64,000 nt of DNA from an uncultured Oscillospiraceae bacterium (GTDB taxonomy: Bacteria > Bacillota > Clostridia > Oscillospirales > Acutalibacteraceae), in contig UQFO01000001.1 of assembly GCA_900540275.1 (NCBI GenBank), positions 124,001 through 188,000 on the forward strand. The letters run 5' to 3'. A program made the position numbers and the translations under genes. The notes beneath the pieces are model-generated. The model saw only the letters and a program-made list of their open reading frames with translations. It was not told the DNA's origin and ran no database searches. Below, piece by piece: positions 32,321 to 40,706 of this stretch; the stretch's first letter is position 1, and each line of letters starts with the position of its first letter.

Positions 32321-33832
32321 ATGGGACGCGAAACGATTTTAGAGATGAAGGGAATCGATAAAAAGTTCGGCGGCGTCCAGGTTTTGTTCGGGGTGGATTT
32401 CAGCCTGCAAAAAGGGGAAATCAAGGGCCTAATCGGTGAAAACGGTGCGGGAAAATCCACGCTGATGAAAATCCTCACGGGCGAATACCAGAAAACCGCC
32501 GGAGAAATTATCCTTTATGGAAAGCCGACGGAAATCACAAGCCCAAGGAACGCGCTCGACCTCGGCATTTCAATGGTTTACCAGGAGCTGAACAACGCGC
32601 CGGATATGACGATTGCGGAAAATATGTTTATCGGCCGCGAAATAAAAAAGCGCGGGTTTGCAGACAAAAAAGAGATGAACCGCCTTGCGCAGCAGTATCT
32701 CCGCGATTTTGACCTCGATTTTTCTCCGATGCGCCGCATGCGCGATTTGTCCGTTTCGGAGATGCAGATGGTAGAGATTGCGAAAATCGCTTCTTACGAT
32801 TCCAAAATAATCGTAATGGACGAGCCGACCTCCTCGATTACCAGGGGCGAGACGGAAAAGCTTTTTAAGCTCATCCATATGCTCAAGGACAGGGGAATCA
32901 GCATTATTTATATCTCCCATAAGCTCGACGAGCTGTTCGAGCTGACGGATACGATTTCCGTCATGCGCGACGGCTACATGGTACATACGGATGAAACGAA
33001 AAACATGACGGAGGACGACCTGATCCGCCTGATGGTCGGCCGTAAGATAGAAGATATTTTCCCGCCGAAGAACAGCAAGTTCGGCGAAACGATTCTCAAG
33101 GTGGAGGGGCTTACAAGAAAAGGCGAGTTCGAGAATGTGAGCTTCAGCGTCAAACGCGGAGAAATCGTTGGCTTCGCGGGGCTTGTAGGCGCCGGGCGTA
33201 CAGAGACCATGATGACGCTCTTCGGTGAAAGAAAGCCCGACAGCGGTTCTGTAGAGGTAAAGGGCAAGCACATGGTAATCAAAAGCCCTGCATATGCGGC
33301 GGCACAGAAAATCGCCCTGATACCGGAGGACAGGAAGCAGTACGGCCTCGATTTGATTTCAAGCGTGAGCGATAACATCGAGTTTGCCGTGGAAAAGGAA
33401 AACAGCAAATGGGGATTTTTCCTCAACAAAAAAAAGAAAATGCAGGACACGGAAGAGATGGTCGGCGCGCTGTCCATTAAATGCAGCTCTGTTTTACAGC
33501 CGGTCATGTCCTTAAGCGGCGGCAACCAGCAGAAAATCGTATTGGCAAAGTGGCTGCTCTCGGACCCCGATATTATTATTCTGGATGAGCCGACAAGGGG
33601 CATCGATATCGGGGCGAAGATAGAAATATACAAAATCATCAATAATCTTGCGCTAAGCGGAAAGGCGGTCGTCCTGGTATCTTCTGAGCTTAATGAAATC
33701 ATCGGGCTGAGCAACCGTGTCATCGTCATGTACGAAGGGAAAATTACGGGAGAGCTTTCCGGTGAGGAAATTGAACAGGAAAATATCATGTCCTATGCGC
33801 ACGCTTATAACAACGGGGGTGGAGAGCAATGA
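32321..33832 (+). CDS. Sugar ABC importer, double ATP-binding protein (RbsA/MglA-like)
   Basis: A 503-residue protein with two ABC domains: the first with Walker A 'GENGAGKST' and 'LSVSEMQM'-type signature, 'IIVMDEPTSSITRGE'; the second with 'GLVGAGRTE' in the P-loop place (degenerate, normal for this family), 'LSGGNQQKIVLAKWL' and 'IIILDEPTRGIDIG'. It powers a CUT2-type importer for ribose, allose or similar monosaccharides. It overlaps the permease gene by four bases. Confidence 0.92.
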   Translation: MGRETILEMKGIDKKFGGVQVLFGVDFSLQKGEIKGLIGENGAGKSTLMKILTGEYQKTAGEIILYGKPTEITSPRNALDLGISMVYQELNNAPDMTIAENMFIGREIKKRGFADKKEMNRLAQQYLRDFDLDFSPMRRMRDLSVSEMQMVEIAKIASYDSKIIVMDEPTSSITRGETEKLFKLIHMLKDRGISIIYISHKLDELFELTDTISVMRDGYMVHTDETKNMTEDDLIRLMVGRKIEDIFPPKNSKFGETILKVEGLTRKGEFENVSFSVKRGEIVGFAGLVGAGRTETMMTLFGERKPDSGSVEVKGKHMVIKSPAYAAAQKIALIPEDRKQYGLDLISSVSDNIEFAVEKENSKWGFFLNKKKKMQDTEEMVGALSIKCSSVLQPVMSLSGGNQQKIVLAKWLLSDPDIIILDEPTRGIDIGAKIEIYKIINNLALSGKAVVLVSSELNEIIGLSNRVIVMYEGKITGELSGEEIEQENIMSYAHAYNNGGGEQ

Positions 33833-34803
33833 ATTTGTCGCTCAGAAAAACAAAGGTTGAGAGCTTTCTCCAAAAGACTGCAATCCTTTGGGTGCTGCTG
33901 CTCTTATGTATCGCAATGACCATCTTTTCTCCGACATTTATTACGCCGCAGAACCTGATGCTCATTATCAAGCAGAGCTCCATTACGGGAATACTCGCGA
34001 TAGGTATGACAATGGTCATACTGACCGGCGAAATAGACCTGTCGGTCGCGTCCATCATTGCGTTCAGCAGCGTCTGTTCCGCCATGTTCGGCGGCCTTGC
34101 CGACCAAAATATGCCGCTGATTCTTCCAATCCTTGTCGGTCTTGCCGCGGGCGTTTTGTTCGGGCTAATCAACGGCTTTGCGGTATCCTACCTGAAAATC
34201 CCATCGTTTATCATGACGCTTGCGTCCATGATGATTGCGAGGGGCGTCGCAAAGGTCCTATGCAACGGCAAACCGGTGTTCGGTATTTCGGAATCGTTTT
34301 TACAGCTTGCAAACGGCTTTGTGCTTGGGATTCCAAACCTCGTCATTTTCTTTGTGGTTGTATTGATTATCGGGTATATCCTGCTTAAAAAGACGGTAAT
34401 CGGTAGCCGGATTTACGCGGTAGGCGGCAATGAAAAGGCGACACGCCTTTCCGGCGTCAATACCAAGCGCGTCAAGCTGCTCGTGTTCGTCATCTGCGGG
34501 CTGCTCGCGGGCCTGTGCGGCGTGCTGATGACCTCGCGCATCTCCTCCGGCAGTTCTACCTCCGCCGAGGGGTACGAGCTCAACGCCATCGCGGCGGTCG
34601 TCATCGGCGGAACAAGCATGACGGGCGGCATCGGCTCCATTTGGGGCACCGTCGTCGGTGCGCTGATTATCGGCGTTATTACAAACGGCCTAGACATCAT
34701 GGGCGTCTCGGCCTTCTACCAGAGCATTATCCAGGGCCTCATTATTGTCGTGGCCGTGTTCCTTGATTTGCGCAGCAAGGCAAAAAAAGGAGCGGAAGCA
34801 TAA
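33829..34803 (+). CDS. Sugar ABC importer permease (RbsC-like)
   Basis: A 324-residue membrane protein of the CUT2 permease family with about eight to ten membrane helices. 'ITGILAIGMTMVILTGEIDLSVASIIAF' and 'YAVGGNEKATRLSGVNTKRVKLLVFVICGLLAGLCGVLM' regions are characteristic. It forms the channel with the preceding ATPase and the following binding protein. Confidence 0.92.
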   Translation: MNLSLRKTKVESFLQKTAILWVLLLLCIAMTIFSPTFITPQNLMLIIKQSSITGILAIGMTMVILTGEIDLSVASIIAFSSVCSAMFGGLADQNMPLILPILVGLAAGVLFGLINGFAVSYLKIPSFIMTLASMMIARGVAKVLCNGKPVFGISESFLQLANGFVLGIPNLVIFFVVVLIIGYILLKKTVIGSRIYAVGGNEKATRLSGVNTKRVKLLVFVICGLLAGLCGVLMTSRISSGSSTSAEGYELNAIAAVVIGGTSMTGGIGSIWGTVVGALIIGVITNGLDIMGVSAFYQSIIQGLIIVVAVFLDLRSKAKKGAEA

Positions 34804-34884
34804 AAACTCAGGATTCTTTGTCGGTGAAACGCTTAAGAGCGGAGAAAAAAACCGGCTGTGGAATATATTAAAGGAGGAAAAATT

Positions 34885-35889
34885 ATGAAAAGCATGAAAA
34901 AATGGGCAATCTTTATGGCGGTAATCCTGTGCGTGACTGCGGTTTTTGCAGGCTGCTCCGGCGGCGGGGAAAGCTCCGCGCCTCCGGCGTCAGATAACAG
35001 CTCCGGCGGAAATTCAAGCGGCGGCACAACAGAAACGCTCAACATCGCGTATTTCGGCCCTCACCAGGACAACGAGTATCAAATCGGCCTGAGGGAAGCG
35101 GTCGAAGAAGCGGCCAAGGCCAAGAACGTAAACTGCAAGGTCTACATCGCGGACAACGACCCCGCAAAGCAGATTTCCCAGATTGAGCAGGCCATCGCGG
35201 AGGGTGTGGACGGCATCATCATCGACCCGGTATCGTTCGACGGTATCACAACAGCCGTTGCGGCTGCGAAGACCGCGAAAATCCCGTTTGTAACCGTTCA
35301 TGAATCCGTATCGACCCAGGACGACTGCACGGCGTTTGTCGGCAGCAACCTGAGGGCGGGCGGCAAGCTCAAGATGGAGCAGGTCATGAAGGATTTCCCC
35401 AACGGCGCAGACCTCGGCATCCTGTATGGACCGCTCGGACAAACTGCGCAAATCGACATCACAGAGGGCTACCAGGACGCGCTCAAGGAAGCGGGCAAGG
35501 AAGACCAGTATAAGACGGTATTCGACGGCGAGGCAAACTGGAACTCTGAGGACGCGCTCGAGCTCGTATCGAACTGGCTGTCAACCGGCAAAAATATCGA
35601 CGCGCTCGTCTGCAACAACGACGGCATGGCAATCGGCGCGCTGCAGGCGGTCAAATCGGCCGGCAAAACCGGGGAAATCAAAATCTACGGCCTCGACGCC
35701 CAGCAGGACGTTCTCAAGGAAGTCAAGGAAGGCAACATCCAGGCAACCATTTTCAATGATTTCCACGGCGAAGCAAACACCGGCATGGACCTGCTTATTA
35801 AGGCGATAGGCGGCGAAACAGTGGAAAAAGAAACGCTGATTGAGCCGAAAGTCGTTACAAAGGAAAACGTAGACGAGTATATTAAATAA
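34885..35889 (+). CDS. Sugar ABC importer substrate-binding lipoprotein (RbsB-like)
   Basis: A 334-residue lipoprotein: signal with lipobox 'AVFAGCSGG' (Cys about 24), then a Ser/Gly-rich linker and a periplasmic-binding-protein type 1 fold ('DNEYQIGLREAVEEAA', 'AIAEGVDGIIIDPVSFDGI', 'ALVCNNDGMAIGALQAVK', 'KIYGLDAQQDVL'). It captures the sugar at the cell surface for the RbsAC-like membrane parts. AAGGAGG lies ahead of ATG 34885. A hairpin follows the gene, which may raise its mRNA level relative to downstream genes. Confidence 0.92.
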   Translation: MKSMKKWAIFMAVILCVTAVFAGCSGGGESSAPPASDNSSGGNSSGGTTETLNIAYFGPHQDNEYQIGLREAVEEAAKAKNVNCKVYIADNDPAKQISQIEQAIAEGVDGIIIDPVSFDGITTAVAAAKTAKIPFVTVHESVSTQDDCTAFVGSNLRAGGKLKMEQVMKDFPNGADLGILYGPLGQTAQIDITEGYQDALKEAGKEDQYKTVFDGEANWNSEDALELVSNWLSTGKNIDALVCNNDGMAIGALQAVKSAGKTGEIKIYGLDAQQDVLKEVKEGNIQATIFNDFHGEANTGMDLLIKAIGGETVEKETLIEPKVVTKENVDEYIK

Positions 35890-35909
35890 TACCTCCGCTC
35901 TTTTAACGT

Positions 35910-35937
35910 GCTTGCCCTGCTTAACGGCGGGGCAAGC
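35910..35937 (+). terminator. Intra-operon hairpin after the binding-protein gene
   Basis: An 11-bp stem with one G-T pair (35910-35920 with 35927-35937, loop TTAACG). There is no good T-run, so it is probably an mRNA-stabilising or partly terminating hairpin rather than a full stop. Confidence 0.5.
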
Positions 35938-35995
35938 GCCCTTTGCTATCCAATTCGATTTATAATTTATTCCACACCGGAAGGAAGGTTTCACG

Positions 35996-37213
35996 ATGAA
36001 TATCAGGGATAAAATTTTAGAAGAAATTAAACGTTCAAACGGCGTGCTCAATTTAAAGCCGTGCTGGGTGCACCGCACGCTCCTGCCGCCCGGGAAGCGG
36101 CTAAAGCTCAATCCGGACGATTTGTACCGCGCGGGCGCGGAGCACGGCGGCGTATGCGAGCGGTGGCTTTCCTCCACGGGCATGGCGGACAACGGGGAGC
36201 TGACGCTTGAAAACGAGGGACTGAGCTTCGTCGTGCTAAACGGCGGAGAGGAGCTGGTCACATTAAAGGACGCGATTGAAGCGGCGGGCGATACGATTCT
36301 GGGTAAAGATATTATGGAAGCGTACGGCTGCCTGCAGTCCTTTGCCAAATTTTATGATTTCCAGGCGCCGATTCCGTTCCATGTACACCTTTTGGAGCAG
36401 GACGCGCAGAAGGTCGGCGCACATTCCAAGCCGGAGGCGTATTTTTTCCCATATCAGCTAAACGCAATCGACTACCACAGCGCTTATACCTATTTCGGCC
36501 TGCTTCCGGGCACCGCAAAGGAGGATATTGTCGATTGTATCTCCCACTGGGGCAGGCATGGCGACAATGGAATCGTCGAGCATTCCGCGGCGTTTAAATT
36601 GAAGCTCGGCACCGGCTGGAACATTCCAGCTGGTATTTTACACGCGCCCGGCTCTTTCGTAACCTACGAGCCGCAGCGCGTCAGCGATACATCTTCCTTC
36701 TGGCAGTCGATGGTTCACGACAAGTTTATGGAACGCGAGCTGATGACCAAGTTTTATTCCGATGATAAAAAGGGCGACTACAGCTACATCGCCGATTCCA
36801 TCGACTGGGAGGCAAACCTCGACCCGGATTTCAAAAAGAACCACTATCACGAGCCTATCCCCGTAAAGCCCCTGGAGGAAATGGAAGAGGAAGGCTGCCG
36901 TGAGGAATGGGTCGTATATGGCTCCAAGGACTTTTCCGCAAAACAGCTGACTGTCCTGCCGGGGCAGACCGTAACCATAAAGGACGCCGCGGCCTACGGA
37001 TTGATTATGATGGAGGGCTACGGCACAATAAACGGGATTGAAATTGAAACCCCCGCGATGATTGGCTACGACGATATTACCGCGGACGAAATGTATGTAT
37101 GCTTCGACGCGGCGAAAAAGGGCGTTGTCATAAAGAATTTCAGTAAGAAAAGCCCGCTTGTCATGCTCAAGCACTTCGGGCCTGCAAACCCTGACGCGGA
37201 ACAGTTTCTATAA
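35996..37213 (+). CDS. Mannose-6-phosphate isomerase-like cupin protein
   Basis: A 405-residue two-lobed cupin. 'PFHVHLLEQDAQKVGAHSKPEAYFFP' supplies the metal-binding His residues and Glu, and 'GWNIPAGILHAPGS' holds another His, as in class I phosphomannose isomerases and related sugar isomerases. A second cupin-like domain at about 305-400 has lost these residues. It likely isomerises an aldose/ketose pair of this pathway. AAGGAAGG precedes ATG 35996. Confidence 0.75.
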   Translation: MNIRDKILEEIKRSNGVLNLKPCWVHRTLLPPGKRLKLNPDDLYRAGAEHGGVCERWLSSTGMADNGELTLENEGLSFVVLNGGEELVTLKDAIEAAGDTILGKDIMEAYGCLQSFAKFYDFQAPIPFHVHLLEQDAQKVGAHSKPEAYFFPYQLNAIDYHSAYTYFGLLPGTAKEDIVDCISHWGRHGDNGIVEHSAAFKLKLGTGWNIPAGILHAPGSFVTYEPQRVSDTSSFWQSMVHDKFMERELMTKFYSDDKKGDYSYIADSIDWEANLDPDFKKNHYHEPIPVKPLEEMEEEGCREEWVVYGSKDFSAKQLTVLPGQTVTIKDAAAYGLIMMEGYGTINGIEIETPAMIGYDDITADEMYVCFDAAKKGVVIKNFSKKSPLVMLKHFGPANPDAEQFL

Positions 37214-37233
37214 AGGAATGGGGGAATAGCCGT

Positions 37234-38073
37234 ATGAAAATCGGGATGAACCTGCTGCTCTGGACGGACAGGCCCACAAGGGAGCATCTTCCGCTTCTGC
37301 GGCAGATAAAAGAATGGGGCTTTGACGGCGTGGAATTCCCGCTGGACGACATGACGCCGGAGGATACCCTTCTCTTTTCACAGGAGCTAAAACGCCTTTC
37401 GCTGGGGGCGACAGGCATCATTGCAATGCCGGCGGATAAAGCGGACCCCATAAGCCCCAACCCGGAGCTGCGCCTTTCCGCGGCAGGCTATATGAAGGCT
37501 TGCATCGAAAAGGCGGCTGTCCTTGGCGCAACCGTCATCGCGGGCCCGCTGTATGAGGGGCTGGGCCGTTTTACGGGTACGGGCCCTACAGAGGAAGAAA
37601 TAGACCGGTGTGTGCAAACCTACCGTCAAATCCTGCCGTGTGCGCAAGAATACGGGATAACCTTGGCGGGCGAGCCCATCAACAGGTTCGAGACGTATTT
37701 CGTCAATACAATCGCTCAGGCCCTGCAGATAGCAAAGCGTATCGATTCCCCTTACTTCGGCATCCACGCCGACACCTGCCACGGGAATATGGAAGAGCTC
37801 GATATGCCGCAGTCTATAAGGGACGCGGGAAAATATATCAGGCATGTGCATATTTCAGAGAATACGCGCGGTATTCCCGGGACGGGCTGCGCCGTTACGT
37901 GTGACGTTTTCAATGCGCTCCGCGACATCGAATATGACGGATGGCTGACGATAGAGGCGTTCGACACCTCTGTACCCGCGCTTGCCTCTCGCCTGCACAT
38001 CTGGCGTGAAATGGCGCCGTGCAAAGAGGATATCGCCGTGAAGGGGCTTGCGTATATCAGGGAACATTTGTAA
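37234..38073 (+). CDS. Sugar isomerase/epimerase of the tagatose/allulose 3-epimerase type (second TIM barrel)
   Basis: A 279-residue TIM barrel. The four metal ligands of D-tagatose/D-allulose 3-epimerases can be matched: Glu in 'LAGEPINRFETYF', Asp in 'IHADTCHGNMEE', His in 'HVHISENTRG' and Glu in 'LTIEAFD'. Such enzymes invert C3 of free ketoses (fructose to allulose, and similar). It is the last gene of the operon before a strong terminator. Together with the allulose-6-phosphate-like epimerase it points to a C3-epimeric ketose as substrate or intermediate. Confidence 0.8.
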   Translation: MKIGMNLLLWTDRPTREHLPLLRQIKEWGFDGVEFPLDDMTPEDTLLFSQELKRLSLGATGIIAMPADKADPISPNPELRLSAAGYMKACIEKAAVLGATVIAGPLYEGLGRFTGTGPTEEEIDRCVQTYRQILPCAQEYGITLAGEPINRFETYFVNTIAQALQIAKRIDSPYFGIHADTCHGNMEELDMPQSIRDAGKYIRHVHISENTRGIPGTGCAVTCDVFNALRDIEYDGWLTIEAFDTSVPALASRLHIWREMAPCKEDIAVKGLAYIREHL

Positions 38074-38095
38074 TAAACAGACATTACAGCATACG

Positions 38096-38127
38096 CAAAA
38101 CGCCCGCTTTTATAAGCGGACGTTTTG
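38096..38127 (+). terminator. Terminator of the rare-sugar operon
   Basis: Stem CAAAACG + CCGCTT (38096-38109) pairing with AAGCGG + CGTTTTG (38114-38127), one mismatch, then T-rich sequence. Confidence 0.8.
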
Positions 38128-38342
38128 TTCTGCGTACAGCTTTTTTATATAGCGCCCGCATTCTGATTTTGATAATACAAATGAAAATTTGCCAGCTTGT
38201 GCAATAAACGCGCCTGCTGGTTTATGGGCTTCCATTCAAAACGGCGGCCTTGCTTTTAGGGTACATACGGCGGCCGTATCAGGAATTCGAGAAAAAGCAA
38301 GACGATTGACTGCGCCATGAAAATGTAGAATATTGGGTTTGA
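38128..38342. other. Intergenic gap, nothing recognised
   Basis: About 215 bases between two facing terminators. It contains two copies of 'ACGGCGGCC' (near 38242 and 38269), but no gene, RNA family or promoter that I can support. Confidence 0.5.
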
Positions 38343-38383
38343 AAACGAAAGGGAGACGGCTTTTGACCGTCTCCCTTTCGTTT
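38343..38383 (-). terminator. Terminator of the exopolysaccharide operon
   Basis: A perfect 17-bp stem (38343-38359 with 38367-38383) around TTTTGA-type loop. A T-rich run follows on the minus strand. It ends the long minus-strand operon. Confidence 0.85.
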
Positions 38384-38404
38384 GTTCCGGTAATAAATAT
38401 GGTG

Positions 38405-40690
38405 TTAGCTATAATCCTTCATCAGGCTGGAAAAACAGCTCTGGATAATTTGATATGAGTCCTTCAGCCTTGTGTGCCACGTGGATTTTTCTATCGCGTC
38501 CCATTTGTAAGCCTTCATCTCTACCTGTGAGTTGTCGCCCGCGAACACAGCGCCCAGCATGATATTCCCGCCGTCCTGAAACGTGATTTGCCCGCTTTGG
38601 AAAAAGTCGCCTATTACTTTCTTTTCCGCCGCGTTTACCACGCCTAACAGGTACCAGGGCAAGCGTATTTCAATCGCATTATCACCATAGCAGAAATCTG
38701 CCAGGGAATCGTAGCCGCTGCTATCCGGGTTGCCGTTCCCATAACGCAGCAGCCCCGACTCATATGCCTTGGGCTCGTACGTTTTGCCGGAAAGCGGCAG
38801 GACGATTTCGTTGCTCAAAAACTGACGGATTTGATTATATACGCCGGAATTTTTCTTTTCGTTTTCTTTCTGGCGCTCAAACAGGTTTTTTTCCACCGCG
38901 TACTGGTAATAAAATAAATCGTTATAGGCGTCAGTGAGCAGGCGCGTCTCTTTTTTTCCGTTTAGTTCCAGTAAAAAATCAGCGGGGTCGCTGAAAATAA
39001 GCGCTTCCCTTCCGGCAAATATACTGCCGTTCCCGCCTAAGGATATGGGAAGGTATAGATGGCATTCCTCAGGAGAAGCCGTGCCGACGAGCTTTACCAT
39101 CAAGTAAAGATATCCCTCGTCCGTTTTTACATAGACTCTGGTTTTTTCATCCTTGTAAACAGGCTCGTCTCCGTCCCATTCGGACAGGCTGCCGTCAGGG
39201 CAGCTAACGCTTTTTGTCTTGCCCGGCTCGCAGGAAAGAAGGCCGTAGCCCTGTTCCGCAGACTGGGCGTTCGGCGTGCGCTTTTCAGAATCCTCGGGCG
39301 CATATTTTACGGTATTCCACGTCTGCTTAAACCATTCGTCCTGCCATTCGAACACCATGGAGCCCGCAAACTGCTCACGCGCGAGGTCCTGCGCCATTTT
39401 AGCGGTGTACTCGCCCTGCTGCTGCTCCGTCAAACCGCCCTGGTTATAGCCCATCACACTTTCATGTGCGATGCCGCGCGAGGATGGCACGCCGAATTCC
39501 GCGGCAATCACAGGGACGGAATATTGTTTCTTTAAATCGCGCAGGTAGGCGCGGTAGGGATTGGATTGCTCCGTAAAATCAATAAAATCGACATATTCGG
39601 GCTGATAATTTATAAATTCCGGGTAATAGGGGTACAAATCGATTGCGGCAAACAGCCCGGCGTAGAATTCCGGTTTTGCCTTGATATGCTCCGTATCTAC
39701 CGGCACGGCGTCTTCCTCCGGGAACGGCTCGTTGCTGTGCGTAAGGCTGTCGGTCGTCGACCAGTTGAGGAAGGCCACCGGCGTCTGTGCGCTGTAGGTT
39801 TTTGTTTCGTAGGAAATCAGCGTGTCGCCCGTCTGCGCGAGGAAGACCTCAAAGGGAGAAGCGTTTTCCGTTTTGAGGTAATTTCCGGTATACGCCTTGC
39901 GTTCAGCGTTATTTTTGTTCGTGTTCGTTACAAAATCCGGCTGCCATTCAAGCCCCAGGATATAGCCCGCTACATATTTTGAGATATCACGGTCGTAAAC
40001 GGCGTTTTCTATGCTGCCATAAGAAGTGTAATCGCTGTTCCCGTGGATAATATCGGCCGTTTCCGTACAGGCGCGCTCAAACGCCTGTACGATTTTGCCG
40101 TTTTCTCCAAAGGCGTCTCCTACGGTTTCCATATACGTTTCGTTAAACCAGATTCCCTGTAAAAGATACAGCGGATTTTCCGGGTGCTTTTCGTTGTAAT
40201 CGGCAAAGGCGTTATAGAAATCGGGGTTCATTACGGTAAAAACCTTGACGGTGTTCGCGTTCATCGCCGCAATCTGCCCGAACCACTCCATATAGGTGTC
40301 ATATGGGATATCCGGGTCGTTCAAATCGGTCGTCGGGAGCGTAAGGCCCATGTTGACGCCCTTTAAATACGTGCATTTCCAGACGCCGCCTGTCAGCGTA
40401 TAGAAATAATCATTGGAGGCTCTGGTATAAAGCTTGACCTTTCCGCTGTCAACCGCCTGGATGGTTGCCTTCGGCGTGGGGTAGGCGTCCTTGCCATCAA
40501 TCACAAGCGGGGGCTGCGTGCTCTGGGTGGGATTCCCCGCGGGAGAAGCCTGCCTGCCTCCGAGCGTCATCCAAAGGATGGAAAAGACGGCCGCCGCGGT
40601 GAGCAGCGCGGCCGTCGCGATAATCATATGGCGTCTTTTATACAGGTGCTTTTTCGCCGGCGTTTCATTGTTATCCATGTGTTCATTCAC
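38405..40690 (-). CDS. Membrane-anchored glycoside-hydrolase-like protein, copy 1
   Basis: 761 residues. The start is GTG at 40690, eight bases after AAGGAG; the longer TTG frame start (40714) overlaps the neighbour and lacks a ribosome site. One N-terminal membrane helix (about 21-42) anchors an outer part: a TIM-barrel-like domain (about 85-470) with 'YLKGVNMGL', acid/base candidate Glu248 in 'GLEWQP', nucleophile candidate Glu398 in 'AAEFGVPSSRG' and 'WQDEW' at 449-453, then a C-terminal beta-sandwich (about 500-750). This pattern resembles GH5/GH2-clan enzymes. It may trim or modify the polymer made by the glycosyltransferase two genes upstream. Family assignment is by eye. Confidence 0.65.
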   Translation of the reverse strand: MNEHMDNNETPAKKHLYKRRHMIIATAALLTAAAVFSILWMTLGGRQASPAGNPTQSTQPPLVIDGKDAYPTPKATIQAVDSGKVKLYTRASNDYFYTLTGGVWKCTYLKGVNMGLTLPTTDLNDPDIPYDTYMEWFGQIAAMNANTVKVFTVMNPDFYNAFADYNEKHPENPLYLLQGIWFNETYMETVGDAFGENGKIVQAFERACTETADIIHGNSDYTSYGSIENAVYDRDISKYVAGYILGLEWQPDFVTNTNKNNAERKAYTGNYLKTENASPFEVFLAQTGDTLISYETKTYSAQTPVAFLNWSTTDSLTHSNEPFPEEDAVPVDTEHIKAKPEFYAGLFAAIDLYPYYPEFINYQPEYVDFIDFTEQSNPYRAYLRDLKKQYSVPVIAAEFGVPSSRGIAHESVMGYNQGGLTEQQQGEYTAKMAQDLAREQFAGSMVFEWQDEWFKQTWNTVKYAPEDSEKRTPNAQSAEQGYGLLSCEPGKTKSVSCPDGSLSEWDGDEPVYKDEKTRVYVKTDEGYLYLMVKLVGTASPEECHLYLPISLGGNGSIFAGREALIFSDPADFLLELNGKKETRLLTDAYNDLFYYQYAVEKNLFERQKENEKKNSGVYNQIRQFLSNEIVLPLSGKTYEPKAYESGLLRYGNGNPDSSGYDSLADFCYGDNAIEIRLPWYLLGVVNAAEKKVIGDFFQSGQITFQDGGNIMLGAVFAGDNSQVEMKAYKWDAIEKSTWHTRLKDSYQIIQSCFSSLMKDYS

Positions 40691-40706
40691 AGGCGGTTCT
40701 CCTTCA

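Noticed and set aside
32570..33271. A 233-codon open frame on the minus strand
   Set aside because: It is the antisense of the double ABC ATPase gene, with no start signal or recognisable fold.
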